From: an uncultured Rhodocyclaceae bacterium | Lineage (GTDB): Bacteria > Pseudomonadota > Gammaproteobacteria > Burkholderiales > Rhodocyclaceae | Assembly: GCA_937892345.1 (NCBI GenBank) | Contig: CALAGF010000176.1 | Coordinates: 1 to 20,833 of the forward strand | Reading direction: 5' to 3' | Length of the DNA: 20,833 bases | Shown: in pieces, positions 7,926-14,913 of the stretch | Layout of the letters: each line of letters starts with the position of its first letter | How positions within the stretch are numbered: the stretch's first letter is position 1 | Position numbers and translations under genes: made by a program | Notes under the pieces: generated by a model | What the model was told of the DNA's origin: nothing | What the model saw: the letters and a program-made list of their open reading frames with translations, nothing else | The model's database searches: none

Positions 7926-8240
7926 ATGAGCAGCGAGCAGAACTTTCTCGATGTGAAGATCATGGGCCGTGAATATCGTGTCGCTTGCACGCCTGAAGAA
8001 CGCGATGCCCTGATGTCGGCAGTCGAATTGGTCGACAACAAAATGCGTGAAATTGCCCAGCGTACCAAGAGCACAATCGCCGAACGGGTTGCCGTGATGG
8101 CGGCCCTCAACATCGCGCATGATCGCCTTGCCGGGGGCGGGGAGCAAACGGTTGCTTCACCGGATTTGAAGCGTAGAATCGACAACATGGGCGCACGGTT
8201 GGATGCCGTGCTGGCACCCCAGCAGCAATTCGACCTCTGA
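7926..8240 (+). CDS. zapA: Cell division protein ZapA
   Basis: The 104-residue protein matches ZapA in length and pattern. The N-terminal segment LDVKIMGREYRVACTPEERDAL is followed by a helix VELVDNKMREIAQRTKSTIAERVAVMAALNIAHDRL and a C-terminal coiled coil (LKRRIDNMGARLDAVL). ZapA binds FtsZ in the cytoplasm and promotes bundling of filaments in the Z ring. An in-frame upstream start at 7899 would lie inside the preceding gene; the ATG at 7926, right after that gene's stop, gives the normal ZapA N-terminus. The 6S RNA directly downstream is the usual zapA-ssrS arrangement of proteobacteria. Confidence 0.93.
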   Translation: MSSEQNFLDVKIMGREYRVACTPEERDALMSAVELVDNKMREIAQRTKSTIAERVAVMAALNIAHDRLAGGGEQTVASPDLKRRIDNMGARLDAVLAPQQQFDL

Positions 8241-8253
8241 TCGTCGGTTGCGG

Positions 8254-8443
8254 GGTGGCCCGCCGAGTGTCCCCTGCGGTGTTTGTTAAGGCCATATATT
8301 CCTTGAACCAATGCTAATTGGCATCGGTTGCGGACCAAAATTCCGCTGTTGTGCGCGTTCTGTCCGGAATGTGCCTGATGCGGAAGGAAAGCAGCCACCT
8401 TGAACTCAGGTTCAGGATGCCGGCCTGACGGCACTCGCGGGGG
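8254..8443 (+). ncRNA. ssrS: 6S RNA
   Basis: The segment directly follows zapA, where ssrS normally lies, and has 6S-like elements. These are the 5' stretch GAGTGTCCCCTG, the 3' stretch CCACCTTGAACTCAGGTTCA (compare CACCTTGAACCAAGGGTTCA in E. coli 6S) and a closing stem pairing GCCGAGTG (8262-8269) with CACTCG (8432-8437). CCC/GGG pairs sit further out. A hairpin AACCAATGC/GCATCGGTT (8306-8329, one mismatch) and a small TGCCG/CGGCA hairpin (8418-8433) lie inside. A run of seven T (8445-8451) follows and may end the transcript. 6S RNA mimics an open promoter and sequesters the sigma-70 RNA polymerase holoenzyme in stationary phase. The ends are estimates from the closing stem. Confidence 0.85.
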
Positions 8444-8514
8444 CTTTTTTTGCCGTGTTGTTTTTGCCTTTGATGGCACGCGCTTTCCGGCGCCTTTCCT
8501 TTTTTCCTGGATTG

Positions 8515-9324
8515 ATGATGATGGGTCTTGAATGGTTGGCGGTATATCTGCTGCTCGGGGGCTTCGTCGGTTTTTTTGCCGGCCTGCTTGGTGTGGGTGG
8601 CGGCGGCATCATGGTGCCGATGCTGACAACCATCTTTGCCGCTCAGGGATTTCCAATGGAGCATCTGGTACACCTTGCCTTGGGTACCTCGATGGCGGCG
8701 ATCGTGATGACTTCGATCTCCAGCCTGCGTGCCCATCATGCTCATGGCGCGGTACGCTGGGATATCGTGCGCGGCATCACGCCGGGTGTGTTGATTGGAA
8801 CCTTCGGGGGGACTTTCATCGCATCACGGGTGCCCAGTGCGCCGCTTGCCATCTTCTTCGCGTGCTTCATGGCTTATGTGGCTTTCCAGATGGTGCTCAA
8901 CGTCAAGCCCAAGCCATCGCGTGAGTTGCCGGGAACGGCTGGATTGCTGGGTGTGGGTTCCGGGATCGGGCTGGTTTCTGCGCTGGTCGCGATTGGAGGC
9001 GGCTCGCTGTCGGTTCCCTTCATGACCTGGTGCAACGTCAAGATGCAGAACGCGATCGGTACCTCGGCAGCGATTGGCTTGCCGATTGCTCTGGCGGGCG
9101 CTGCCGGCTACTTGATCAATGGCTGGGGCGGCGATGGCTTGCCTGCCTGGTCTGTCGGTTATGTTTATCTGCCGGCACTGGTACTGGTCAGTGCGGTGTC
9201 CGTGGTGACGGCGCCGATGGGCGCCCGCCTCGCCCATCGATTGCCCGTTGCTACGCTGAAGAAGGTGTTTGCCGGTGTGTTGATTTTGCTCTCGGCCAAA
9301 ATGCTGCACACCATTTTTCACTAA
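8515..9324 (+). CDS. TSUP (TauE/SafE) family membrane permease
   Basis: The 269-residue hydrophobic protein has the internal duplication of this family. The glycine-rich motif FAGLLGVGGGGIMVPML near the N-terminus is echoed by VSALVAIGGGSLSVPFMTW in the second half, with about eight membrane segments in all. TSUP proteins export or import small anions such as sulfite, sulfoacetate or other organosulfur compounds; the substrate here cannot be told. Three ATG codons stand in a row (8515, 8518, 8521). The first is given, since GGA lies just upstream, but any could be used. The frame is open back to 8455, which falls in the T-rich end of the 6S gene. Its stop abuts the stop of the convergent crotonase gene with no bases between. 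Confidence 0.88.
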   Translation: MMMGLEWLAVYLLLGGFVGFFAGLLGVGGGGIMVPMLTTIFAAQGFPMEHLVHLALGTSMAAIVMTSISSLRAHHAHGAVRWDIVRGITPGVLIGTFGGTFIASRVPSAPLAIFFACFMAYVAFQMVLNVKPKPSRELPGTAGLLGVGSGIGLVSALVAIGGGSLSVPFMTWCNVKMQNAIGTSAAIGLPIALAGAAGYLINGWGGDGLPAWSVGYVYLPALVLVSAVSVVTAPMGARLAHRLPVATLKKVFAGVLILLSAKMLHTIFH

Positions 9325-10101
9325 TCAGCGTGCCTTGAACGCAGGCCTGCGTTTTTCCAGAAAGGCTGCGAGACCTTCCTTGTAGTCCTCTGTTTCCAGA
9401 AAGGCGAAGGACGCGGCTTTTTCTTCATCGGTCAACGGTCGACCGTCGAGCAGGCGCGAAATCCATTGCTTGTGCCAACCGGCAACCAGCGGGGCGCCCT
9501 GCCCGATGCGGCGGGCACTCGCGTAGGCCTCGTCTTCTACCCGCTCATCAGGTACGACGCGGGTGAGCAGCCCTTTTTGCAGGGCCTCGGACGCGCTGAG
9601 GATGCGGCCTTCGAGGAGGATTTCCTTGAGTACTGCCGGTCCGGCCAGGCGTAACAGACCTTCCATTTCTCCCGGGTACATTGAAAAGCCGAGTTTGTTG
9701 ATCGGTGCACCGAATTTTGCATTTTCGCCGGCAATGCGCAGGTCGCAGGCGCCGGCAATTTCCAGTCCGCCACCGATGCAGGCGCCACGAATCAAGGCGA
9801 TGGTCGGATGAGGGCAGTCGGCAATGGCGTTCAAGGCTGCGGCCACTTCGCCGTGGTAGTGCACAGCCTGTTCGAGGGTGCTGCGTGCGGTCACAAACTC
9901 TTCCAGGTCGCCGCCGGCGGCAAAGGCGTCCTGACCGGCGCCGCGAATCACGATGCAACGGATTCCACGGTCAACCGAGAGGCGTGCCATGTTTTCACTG
10001 ATTTGCCGCCACATGCCTAGGTCGATGGCGTTGAGCTTGCCCGGGTTATTGAGGGTGAGGGTGGCGATCTGATCTTTGATGTCGAGTTCAATGCTGCTCA
10101 T
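9325..10101 (-). CDS. Enoyl-CoA hydratase/isomerase (crotonase) family protein
   Basis: The 258-residue protein has typical crotonase length. Oxyanion-hole motifs are FAAGGDLEEF (60-69) and GACIGGGLEIAGACDLRIA (106-124). Family members act on acyl-CoA thioesters: hydration of enoyl-CoA, double-bond isomerisation and others. By eye alignment, the glutamate equivalent to Glu164 of rat crotonase is present (E160, LKEILLEG). The position equivalent to Glu144 seems to hold no glutamate (GAPINKLG, 131-138), so a plain hydratase activity is uncertain. The start is supported by AAGGAG upstream. It diverges from the acetate-transporter operon, in line with short-chain acid metabolism, but the substrate is unknown. 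Confidence 0.88.
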   Translation of the reverse strand: MSSIELDIKDQIATLTLNNPGKLNAIDLGMWRQISENMARLSVDRGIRCIVIRGAGQDAFAAGGDLEEFVTARSTLEQAVHYHGEVAAALNAIADCPHPTIALIRGACIGGGLEIAGACDLRIAGENAKFGAPINKLGFSMYPGEMEGLLRLAGPAVLKEILLEGRILSASEALQKGLLTRVVPDERVEDEAYASARRIGQGAPLVAGWHKQWISRLLDGRPLTDEEKAASFAFLETEDYKEGLAAFLEKRRPAFKAR

Positions 10102-10145
10102 GTGTGCTCCTTGGTCTTGCTACGACCCGTGTACTGGCCGTCAGG

Positions 10146-10173
10146 TTGTTATGTCTTATATAAGATATAATAT
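10146..10173 (+). promoter_or_regulatory. Candidate promoter of the DUF485-actP operon
   Basis: TTGTTA (10146-10151) and TAATAT (10168-10173) are spaced 16 bp. An overlapping consensus TATAAT (10166-10171) lacks a -35 hexamer at the right distance. The spacer contains a perfect palindrome, so regulation by a repressor is plausible. Confidence 0.45.
10154..10165. promoter_or_regulatory. Palindromic operator candidate TCTTATATAAGA
   Basis: This is a perfect 12-bp palindrome that extends to 18 bp (ATGTCTTATATAAGATAT, 10151-10168) with one mismatched pair. It lies between the divergent crotonase and DUF485-actP genes, inside the likely promoter. The symmetry and position suggest the binding site of a dimeric repressor. 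Its regulator cannot be named from the sequence; the same motif is not seen at the GntR/scpA intergenic region. Confidence 0.5.
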
Positions 10174-10215
10174 TCGCGCCGATATTTCGGTAATTATTAA
10201 TTAGGGAGGACAAAG

Positions 10216-10536
10216 ATGAGCAGCGTTATGTATGAAAGGATGCGGGTAAATCCCAAATTCCAGGAACTCGTTGCCAAGCGGGGGCGTTTTGCCTGGACTC
10301 TGGCCTTTATCGTGTTGACCATGTTCTATGGTTTCGTGATGACAGTGGCTTTTAATCCGGGGGTTTTGGGCCAGCCGGTGGCTGAGGGTTCGCGATTGAC
10401 CGTTGGCGTTGTGGTTGAACTCTTCATGTTCGTTTTCTTCTGGGTGTTGACCGCAGTTTATGTGCGTCGCGCCAATACCGAATTCGATGCGATCACACAG
10501 GAAATCGTTCGCGAAGCCTGGAAGGAGAACAAGTAA
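10216..10536 (+). CDS. DUF485 small membrane protein, partner of ActP
   Basis: The 106-residue protein has two hydrophobic segments (FAWTLAFIVLTMFYGFVMTV and VVVELFMFVFFWVLTAVYV) flanked by charged ends, typical of DUF485 (YjcH-like). Such genes almost always precede actP. Their biochemical role is not well defined; they are thought to assist or be co-expressed with the acetate transporter. A strong ribosome binding site AGGGAGGA (10203-10210) stands 5 nt before the ATG. The stop overlaps the actP start as TAATG, which points to translational coupling. Confidence 0.92.
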   Translation: MSSVMYERMRVNPKFQELVAKRGRFAWTLAFIVLTMFYGFVMTVAFNPGVLGQPVAEGSRLTVGVVVELFMFVFFWVLTAVYVRRANTEFDAITQEIVREAWKENK

Positions 10537-12197
10537 TGCGTAAGTTTCTTCCCGTTCTCGGTCTGCTCGCGCTGAGCGGCCTGGCCATGGCAGGTGATGC
10601 CATCGGTCCGACTGAAAAACAGGCGACCAATTGGCACGCCATCATCATGTTCTGCATCTTCGTCACCATGACGATGGGCATTACCTACTGGGCCGCCAGC
10701 CGCACCAAATCCACTGCCGATTTCTATACTGCAGGTGGCGGCATTACCGGTTTCCAGAATGGTCTGGCAATCGCTGGCGACTACATGTCGGCCGCGACGC
10801 TGCTCGGCCTGACCGCCATGGTTTATGGCAAGGGCTACGACGGCTACATTTACATGCTGTGCTTCTTCGCCGGCTGGCCGATCATCCTCTTCCTGATGGC
10901 CGAACGTCTGCGTAATCTGGGCAAGTTCACTTTCTCCGACATTACTGCTTATCGTCTCGATCAAGGCAAGGTACGGACGATGGCAGCGATTTCATCGCTG
11001 GTTGTTGTTTGCTTCTACCTGATCGCACAGATGGTCGGTGCGGGTCAGCTGATCAAGCTGCTCTTCGGGCTGGAATACAACATCGCGATTTTCGCTGTGG
11101 GTCTGCTGATGATGGTCTACGTGACCTTTGGTGGCATGGTTGCGACCACCTGGGTGCAGATCATCAAGGCCTGTATGTTGCTGTCCGGCGGCACCTTGGT
11201 GATGTTCCTCGCCATGAGTCAGTTTGACTTCTCCTTCACCAACTTGCTGGAAAAGGCGATGAGCACCCATGCGTTGGGCGAAAAGCTGATGCAGCCCGGT
11301 GCCTTGCTGGCTGATCCGGTAACGGCGATTTCCCTCGGCTTGGGTCTGATGTTCGGTACGGCTGGTCTGCCGCATATCCTGATGCGCTTCTTCACCGTGA
11401 CCGATGCCAAGGAAGCCCGCAAATCGGTTCTCTATGCATCCGGTTTCGTTGCCTACTTCTTCAATGTCATCTTCCTGATGGGTCTGTGCGCGATTTTGAT
11501 CGTTGGCCAGAACCCGGAGTTTTTTGAAGGTGGCGAGGTGGGCAAGAAATTGATCGGTGGCGGCAATATGGTGGCCATGCATCTGGCCAAGGCCGTCGGC
11601 GGCGACATGCTGCTTGGCTTCCTGGCAGCGGTTGCCTTCGCTACCATTCTGGCCGTGGTTTCGGGTCTGGCCTTGGCGGGTGCTTCTGCCATCTCGCATG
11701 ACCTCTACGCCCGCGTAATCAAGAAGGGTACGGCATCGGAAGCGGCTGAAATCCGTGTGTCCAAAATTGCCACGATCTGTCTGGGTGCCGTGGCCATCGT
11801 GCTGGGTATCCTGTTCGAGAAACAGAACATCGCCTTCATGGTCGGTCTGGCCTTCGGTGTGGCTGCCGCTGCCAACTTCCCGGTGCTCATCCTGTCCATG
11901 TACTGGAAGGGTTTGACGACCCGCGGCGCGCTGTGGGGCGGTTATGGCGGTCTGGTGTCTGCCGTGATCTTCGTTGTGCTGTCGAAGTCGGTCTGGGTCG
12001 ATGTGCTGGGTAATGCCTCTGCGCTCTTCCCCTACACCCAACCAGCGCTGTTTGCGATGCCGATCGCCTTCCTGTTGGCTTACATCATGTCGAAGAGCGA
12101 TAGCAGCGTGCGTGCGCAGGCTGAAATCGAAGCCTTTGAAGATCAGTATGTGCGTGCGCAAACCGGTTTCGGTGCAGCTTCTGCCAGCAACCACTGA
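10536..12197 (+). CDS. actP: Cation/acetate symporter ActP (sodium:solute symporter family)
   Basis: The 553-residue protein belongs to the SSF family. It begins with a signal-like segment (MRKFLPVLGLLALSGLAMAG), as in E. coli ActP, and about thirteen membrane segments follow. Recognisable stretches are TADFYTAGGGITGFQNGLAI, AGDYMSAATLLGLTAMVYGK, FGTAGLPHILMRFFTV and SGLALAGASAISHDLYA. ActP imports acetate, and often propionate or other short acids, with a cation. That suits the crotonase and the propionyl-CoA genes nearby. AAGGAG lies before the start. The C-terminus carries a charged cytoplasmic tail after the last helix. A strong terminator follows 20 nt after the stop. Substrate breadth cannot be read from the sequence. 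Confidence 0.94.
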   Translation: MRKFLPVLGLLALSGLAMAGDAIGPTEKQATNWHAIIMFCIFVTMTMGITYWAASRTKSTADFYTAGGGITGFQNGLAIAGDYMSAATLLGLTAMVYGKGYDGYIYMLCFFAGWPIILFLMAERLRNLGKFTFSDITAYRLDQGKVRTMAAISSLVVVCFYLIAQMVGAGQLIKLLFGLEYNIAIFAVGLLMMVYVTFGGMVATTWVQIIKACMLLSGGTLVMFLAMSQFDFSFTNLLEKAMSTHALGEKLMQPGALLADPVTAISLGLGLMFGTAGLPHILMRFFTVTDAKEARKSVLYASGFVAYFFNVIFLMGLCAILIVGQNPEFFEGGEVGKKLIGGGNMVAMHLAKAVGGDMLLGFLAAVAFATILAVVSGLALAGASAISHDLYARVIKKGTASEAAEIRVSKIATICLGAVAIVLGILFEKQNIAFMVGLAFGVAAAANFPVLILSMYWKGLTTRGALWGGYGGLVSAVIFVVLSKSVWVDVLGNASALFPYTQPALFAMPIAFLLAYIMSKSDSSVRAQAEIEAFEDQYVRAQTGFGAASASNH

Positions 12198-12214
12198 TTG
12201 ATTGCTTAAAAATG

Positions 12215-12249
12215 AAAAGCCCGGTGGTTACGGCCACCGGGCTTTTTTT
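12215..12249 (+). terminator. Rho-independent terminator after actP
   Basis: A perfect 13-bp stem pairs AAAAGCCCGGTGG (12215-12227) with CCACCGGGCTTTT (12234-12246) around a 6-nt loop, and a run of seven T (12243-12249) follows. It ends the DUF485-actP transcript and insulates the PAS/chemoreceptor pair. Confidence 0.93.
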
Positions 12250-12288
12250 GTCTACAATCGGGCGCTCGTCCAGCGTTGAAGGAGTGGC

Positions 12289-12807
12289 ATGAAGCGGGGA
12301 ATACAGCCTACGGGCGTCGAGCGGATGATGCGCGAAAACGATTTCATCGTTTCCAAAACCAGTCCGAAGGGCATCATTACCTACGGCAATCCGATTTTCA
12401 TCGAGTTTTCGGGGTATACCGAAGCAGAACTGCTGGGCAGTCAGCACAACATTGTTCGCCATCCGGACATGCCGCGTGCGGCATTTCAGCTGGCCTGGAA
12501 CAGTATTCAGTCCGGACAGGAGTTCTTTGGCTACATCAAGAATCTCGCCAGGGATGGTAGTCACTATTGGGTATTCACGCACATCACGCCGGATCTTGAT
12601 CAGTCCGGTGCCATTGTCGGCTACACCTCGGTTCGGCGCTGCCCTGACCGGAGCGCTTTACAGAAGGTTGAGCCCTTGTATCGCGCCATGCTGGAGGCTG
12701 AAAAGGCGGCCGGCAGCCGCGATGCGATCGTCGCAGGCACCAAGGTGCTGACCGATCTTCTGACTCAATCCGGAATGAGCTATGAACAACTCGTCTTCTC
12801 TCTCTAG
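12289..12807 (+). CDS. Aer-like PAS-domain redox/oxygen sensor protein, soluble
   Basis: The 172-residue protein has one PAS domain (about residues 18-122) and no membrane segment. It closely resembles the N-terminal PAS domain of the E. coli aerotaxis receptor Aer and even keeps its numbering. HNIVRHPDMP occupies 53-62, with R57, H58 and D60 at FAD-associated positions of Aer, and W70 is kept; Aer's W79 is F here. FAD binding is therefore likely but inferred. The C-terminal 45 residues are helical. Aer itself continues into HAMP and signalling domains, whereas here these lie in the next gene, which overlaps by 26 nt. An AAGGAG ribosome binding site precedes the ATG. Likely role: the sensing half of a two-protein energy or oxygen taxis receptor. 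Confidence 0.88.
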   Translation: MKRGIQPTGVERMMRENDFIVSKTSPKGIITYGNPIFIEFSGYTEAELLGSQHNIVRHPDMPRAAFQLAWNSIQSGQEFFGYIKNLARDGSHYWVFTHITPDLDQSGAIVGYTSVRRCPDRSALQKVEPLYRAMLEAEKAAGSRDAIVAGTKVLTDLLTQSGMSYEQLVFSL

Positions 12808-14068
12808 TCGCCAGTGGTTGATTGCCCTGTGGCTGCTGGCTGCGGCCGGTGCAGTCTGGGTGCATCCCTTTGCCGTGCTTACCTGCCTTGGGCTGGCGCT
12901 GCTGACGAATTTTTGGCCTCAGGGCCGGTCGACCGCAGAATTGACAGGGCTAAAGGCTTTGCTTGAGCGTGCGCAGCAGGGTGAGTTGGTGGCCCGCAAT
13001 CCGCAGACTGTCCGTGATCCGGTGCTGGATGCGATTCGGGTTAATCTGAATTCGGTGCTTGATCAGACAGAAACTGCGTTTAGGGAAATTCTTGGCGCCA
13101 TGCAAGCCTCGTCCGAAGATCGTGTCTGGCGCCGTCTGCAAACCAGCGGCTTGCACGGTACCTTCCAAACGGTACTGGTCCAGATTCAAATGGTGCTCGA
13201 CAAACTGGAGCAGGCGCAGGAGTCGGTGGCGCGTGAAGCCTTGCTTTCGCGGATTTTTCTGCGCTCGGAAAAAGGCCTGTCGCTGGCGATTGAGCATGTG
13301 GACGGGATGCTCGGCACGGTGGGTTCGGAAGCGGTGCAATCCCGTGATCTGGCCGGGCGTTTTGCCGCCTCGGCAGAAGACATGTCGCATTCGGCGGCCC
13401 GTGTTTCAGAGGCGCTGGGCGGCGCGCATGCCTCGGCCTTGGCCGGGGTGGCCGCACTGGATGACCTGAATACCAAGGCCTCGGTCATCCATCAGCTGAC
13501 CGGGCGGATTGAGGCGATCGCCAAGCAGACGAATTTGCTGGCCCTGAATGCGGCGATCGAAGCTGCACGGGCGGGTGAGGCGGGTCGGGGGTTTGCCGTG
13601 GTGGCGGATGAAGTCCGCAAGCTGGCCGATCAGGCACAGCATTCAGCCGAGGAAATTTCGGCTGCCATTTCAGCTATCGTTGCCTCGATGGGGGCGGCAA
13701 CCCAGCGCATTGGCTCTTTGAGCCAGGCGGTGTCCGGTGCGCGCGGGACGACGGAAGCGTTCAGTCTGACCTTGTCCGACTCGGCCATCTCTGCAACCGA
13801 GGTGGGCGCATTGGCGAACGCTATCGGTGATGGCGTGGAGCGGATGACCTTTGCCATGCATCAGGTGGCAACCGCTCAGCGGGCGCGGGCCGATGCGACG
13901 GCGATCCTTCATGGCGAGGATGTACGGATTGCCACGCTGACCGAAATGGAGCAGGAGGCGGCCAGCATCGTTCGTTCCAGAAAATGGGTGCGAGGCAGCG
14001 CCGACCGCGATGCACTGGTGGTGATTTACGACCGGCTATTCGCCAATATCGAACGCCAGTTGCACTAA
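12782..14068 (+). CDS. Methyl-accepting chemotaxis-type signalling protein without its own sensor domain
   Basis: The 428-residue protein starts with two adjacent membrane helices (about 12-27 and 30-45) joined by a turn of a few residues, so there is no periplasmic sensing domain. A helical region with no clear HAMP signature follows. Then comes a chemoreceptor signalling domain with the conserved tip QTNLLALNAAIEAARAGEAG, continuing GRGFAVVADEVRKLA (about 249-283), which contacts CheA and CheW. It should relay a signal to the flagellar chemotaxis kinase. The gene overlaps the Aer-like PAS gene by 26 nt in another frame, so the two probably form one receptor, as CetB (PAS) and CetA (transducer) do in Campylobacter. 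The pairing is inferred from domains and overlap. Its stop is 7 nt from the stop of the convergent gntR. Confidence 0.88.
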   Translation: MNNSSSLSSRQWLIALWLLAAAGAVWVHPFAVLTCLGLALLTNFWPQGRSTAELTGLKALLERAQQGELVARNPQTVRDPVLDAIRVNLNSVLDQTETAFREILGAMQASSEDRVWRRLQTSGLHGTFQTVLVQIQMVLDKLEQAQESVAREALLSRIFLRSEKGLSLAIEHVDGMLGTVGSEAVQSRDLAGRFAASAEDMSHSAARVSEALGGAHASALAGVAALDDLNTKASVIHQLTGRIEAIAKQTNLLALNAAIEAARAGEAGRGFAVVADEVRKLADQAQHSAEEISAAISAIVASMGAATQRIGSLSQAVSGARGTTEAFSLTLSDSAISATEVGALANAIGDGVERMTFAMHQVATAQRARADATAILHGEDVRIATLTEMEQEAASIVRSRKWVRGSADRDALVVIYDRLFANIERQLH

Positions 14069-14075
14069 GGCAGGT

Positions 14076-14747
14076 TTACGCCGCCTTGGTGCTGGCCGCG
14101 ACGGCTTCCATCTTCGCCAGCGCTTCGCGACCGGAAAGCAGGTGGTCGTGCATGAGTTGCTCGGCGCGTTTGGCATCGCCGCCAGCGATTGCCGCCATGA
14201 TCAGTCGATGTTCGTCGAGTGACTGCTGCAAGCGCCCTTCCAGTGAAAGCGAATGCATCCGCGAGAGTTTCAGGACTTTGCGCAGATCCTGAATGACCTG
14301 GAGCAGCCAGCGGTTTCCGGATAACTCCTGAACCTTGCGATGAAATTCCTGGTTGGCTTCGAAAAAAGCTTCAATCCGCTCGTCGTGGGCAGCCTTTTCC
14401 AGCGCGTCATGAATCTGTTTGAGTGCGGCGATGTCGGCCGGTTTCGCCTTGCTGACGGCTTCGGCTGCGCAGCGACCTTCCAGCATGGCAATCAGCGGAA
14501 ACAGATCGTCGAGGTCGCGCCGCGAAATTTCGGTCACATAGCAGCCGCGACGGGGCTTCAGTTCGACCAGTCCCTCGGAGGCGAGTACTTTAAGAGCTTC
14601 CCGCAAAGGGGTGCGTGAAATGCCGTATTGCTCAGCCAGTTTTTGTTCGTCGATCCAGGTGCCCGGCGTCAACTCATGGGCGAAGATGCGTTGGCGAAGC
14701 CGTTCTGCAACTTCCTGATAGAGCGCGGTGGGAGCGATACGTGTCAT
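14076..14747 (-). CDS. GntR-family transcriptional regulator, FCD (FadR) subfamily
   Basis: The 223-residue protein has an N-terminal winged helix-turn-helix (about 10-71, with QKLAEQYGISRTPLREALKV and EGLVELKPRRGCYV). A C-terminal all-helical FCD ligand domain follows (about 78-210), with the histidines of the usual metal/ligand site in EFHRKVQEL and MHDHL. FCD regulators respond to small organic acids or acyl-CoAs. The gene diverges from scpA-meaB-pccB-pccA, so it probably controls that pathway with a propionate or methylmalonate-related ligand, and probably also itself. No clear ribosome binding site precedes the ATG at 14747, so the start is slightly uncertain. Family is clear; targets are inferred from position. 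Confidence 0.9.
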   Translation of the reverse strand: MTRIAPTALYQEVAERLRQRIFAHELTPGTWIDEQKLAEQYGISRTPLREALKVLASEGLVELKPRRGCYVTEISRRDLDDLFPLIAMLEGRCAAEAVSKAKPADIAALKQIHDALEKAAHDERIEAFFEANQEFHRKVQELSGNRWLLQVIQDLRKVLKLSRMHSLSLEGRLQQSLDEHRLIMAAIAGGDAKRAEQLMHDHLLSGREALAKMEAVAASTKAA

Positions 14748-14790
14748 GTGGTCAGTGTGGTGGTTGGGGCAGTTGCGGTACGTTGCCGGC

Positions 14791-14820
14791 TTGCCTCTGT
14801 AATTATGGATACAGTATTAT
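14791..14820 (+). promoter_or_regulatory. Promoter of the scpA-meaB-pcc operon
   Basis: TTGCCT (14791-14796) and TATTAT (14815-14820) are 18 bp apart. A transcript starting near 14827 would have a leader of about 87 nt before scpA. The leader is AT-rich and shows no obvious riboswitch. Confidence 0.55.
14797..14814. promoter_or_regulatory. Operator candidate CTGTA-N8-TACAG between gntR and scpA
   Basis: CTGTAATTATGGATACAG is an inverted repeat with 5-bp arms. It exactly fills the spacer between the -35 and -10 hexamers of the scpA promoter and touches the likely -10 of the divergent gntR promoter. This is where a repressor encoded by the adjacent gntR would be expected to bind. No footprint or second copy is available to confirm it. 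Confidence 0.45.
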
Positions 14821-14839
14821 GTGGGGCTTGGTATGTCAA
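14811..14839 (-). promoter_or_regulatory. Candidate promoter of the GntR regulator gene
   Basis: On the minus strand a perfect TTGACA (14839-14834) is followed after 17 bp by TACTGT (14816-14811), a weak -10. The two divergent promoters would overlap, so RNA polymerase binding at one could interfere with the other. Confidence 0.4.
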
Positions 14840-14913
14840 GCTGGGTCTAAAAGCGTAGAATTTTGTATTTTGCATTATTGGCCCAAAAAAATCGAATCGG
14901 CGAGGGGTGTCTC

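Noticed and set aside
8455..8514. Earlier start for the TSUP permease
   Set aside because: This stretch directly follows the T run of the 6S gene and would add a basic segment not expected in the family.
9322..9327. Abutting stop codons of the TSUP and crotonase genes
   Set aside because: Back-to-back convergent stops with no gap are striking, but they are ordinary compaction with no terminator or other signal.
10992..12194. A 400-codon open frame on the minus strand
   Set aside because: It is antisense to actP and its product is rich in H, Q and R, typical of a reverse-frame shadow of a membrane protein.
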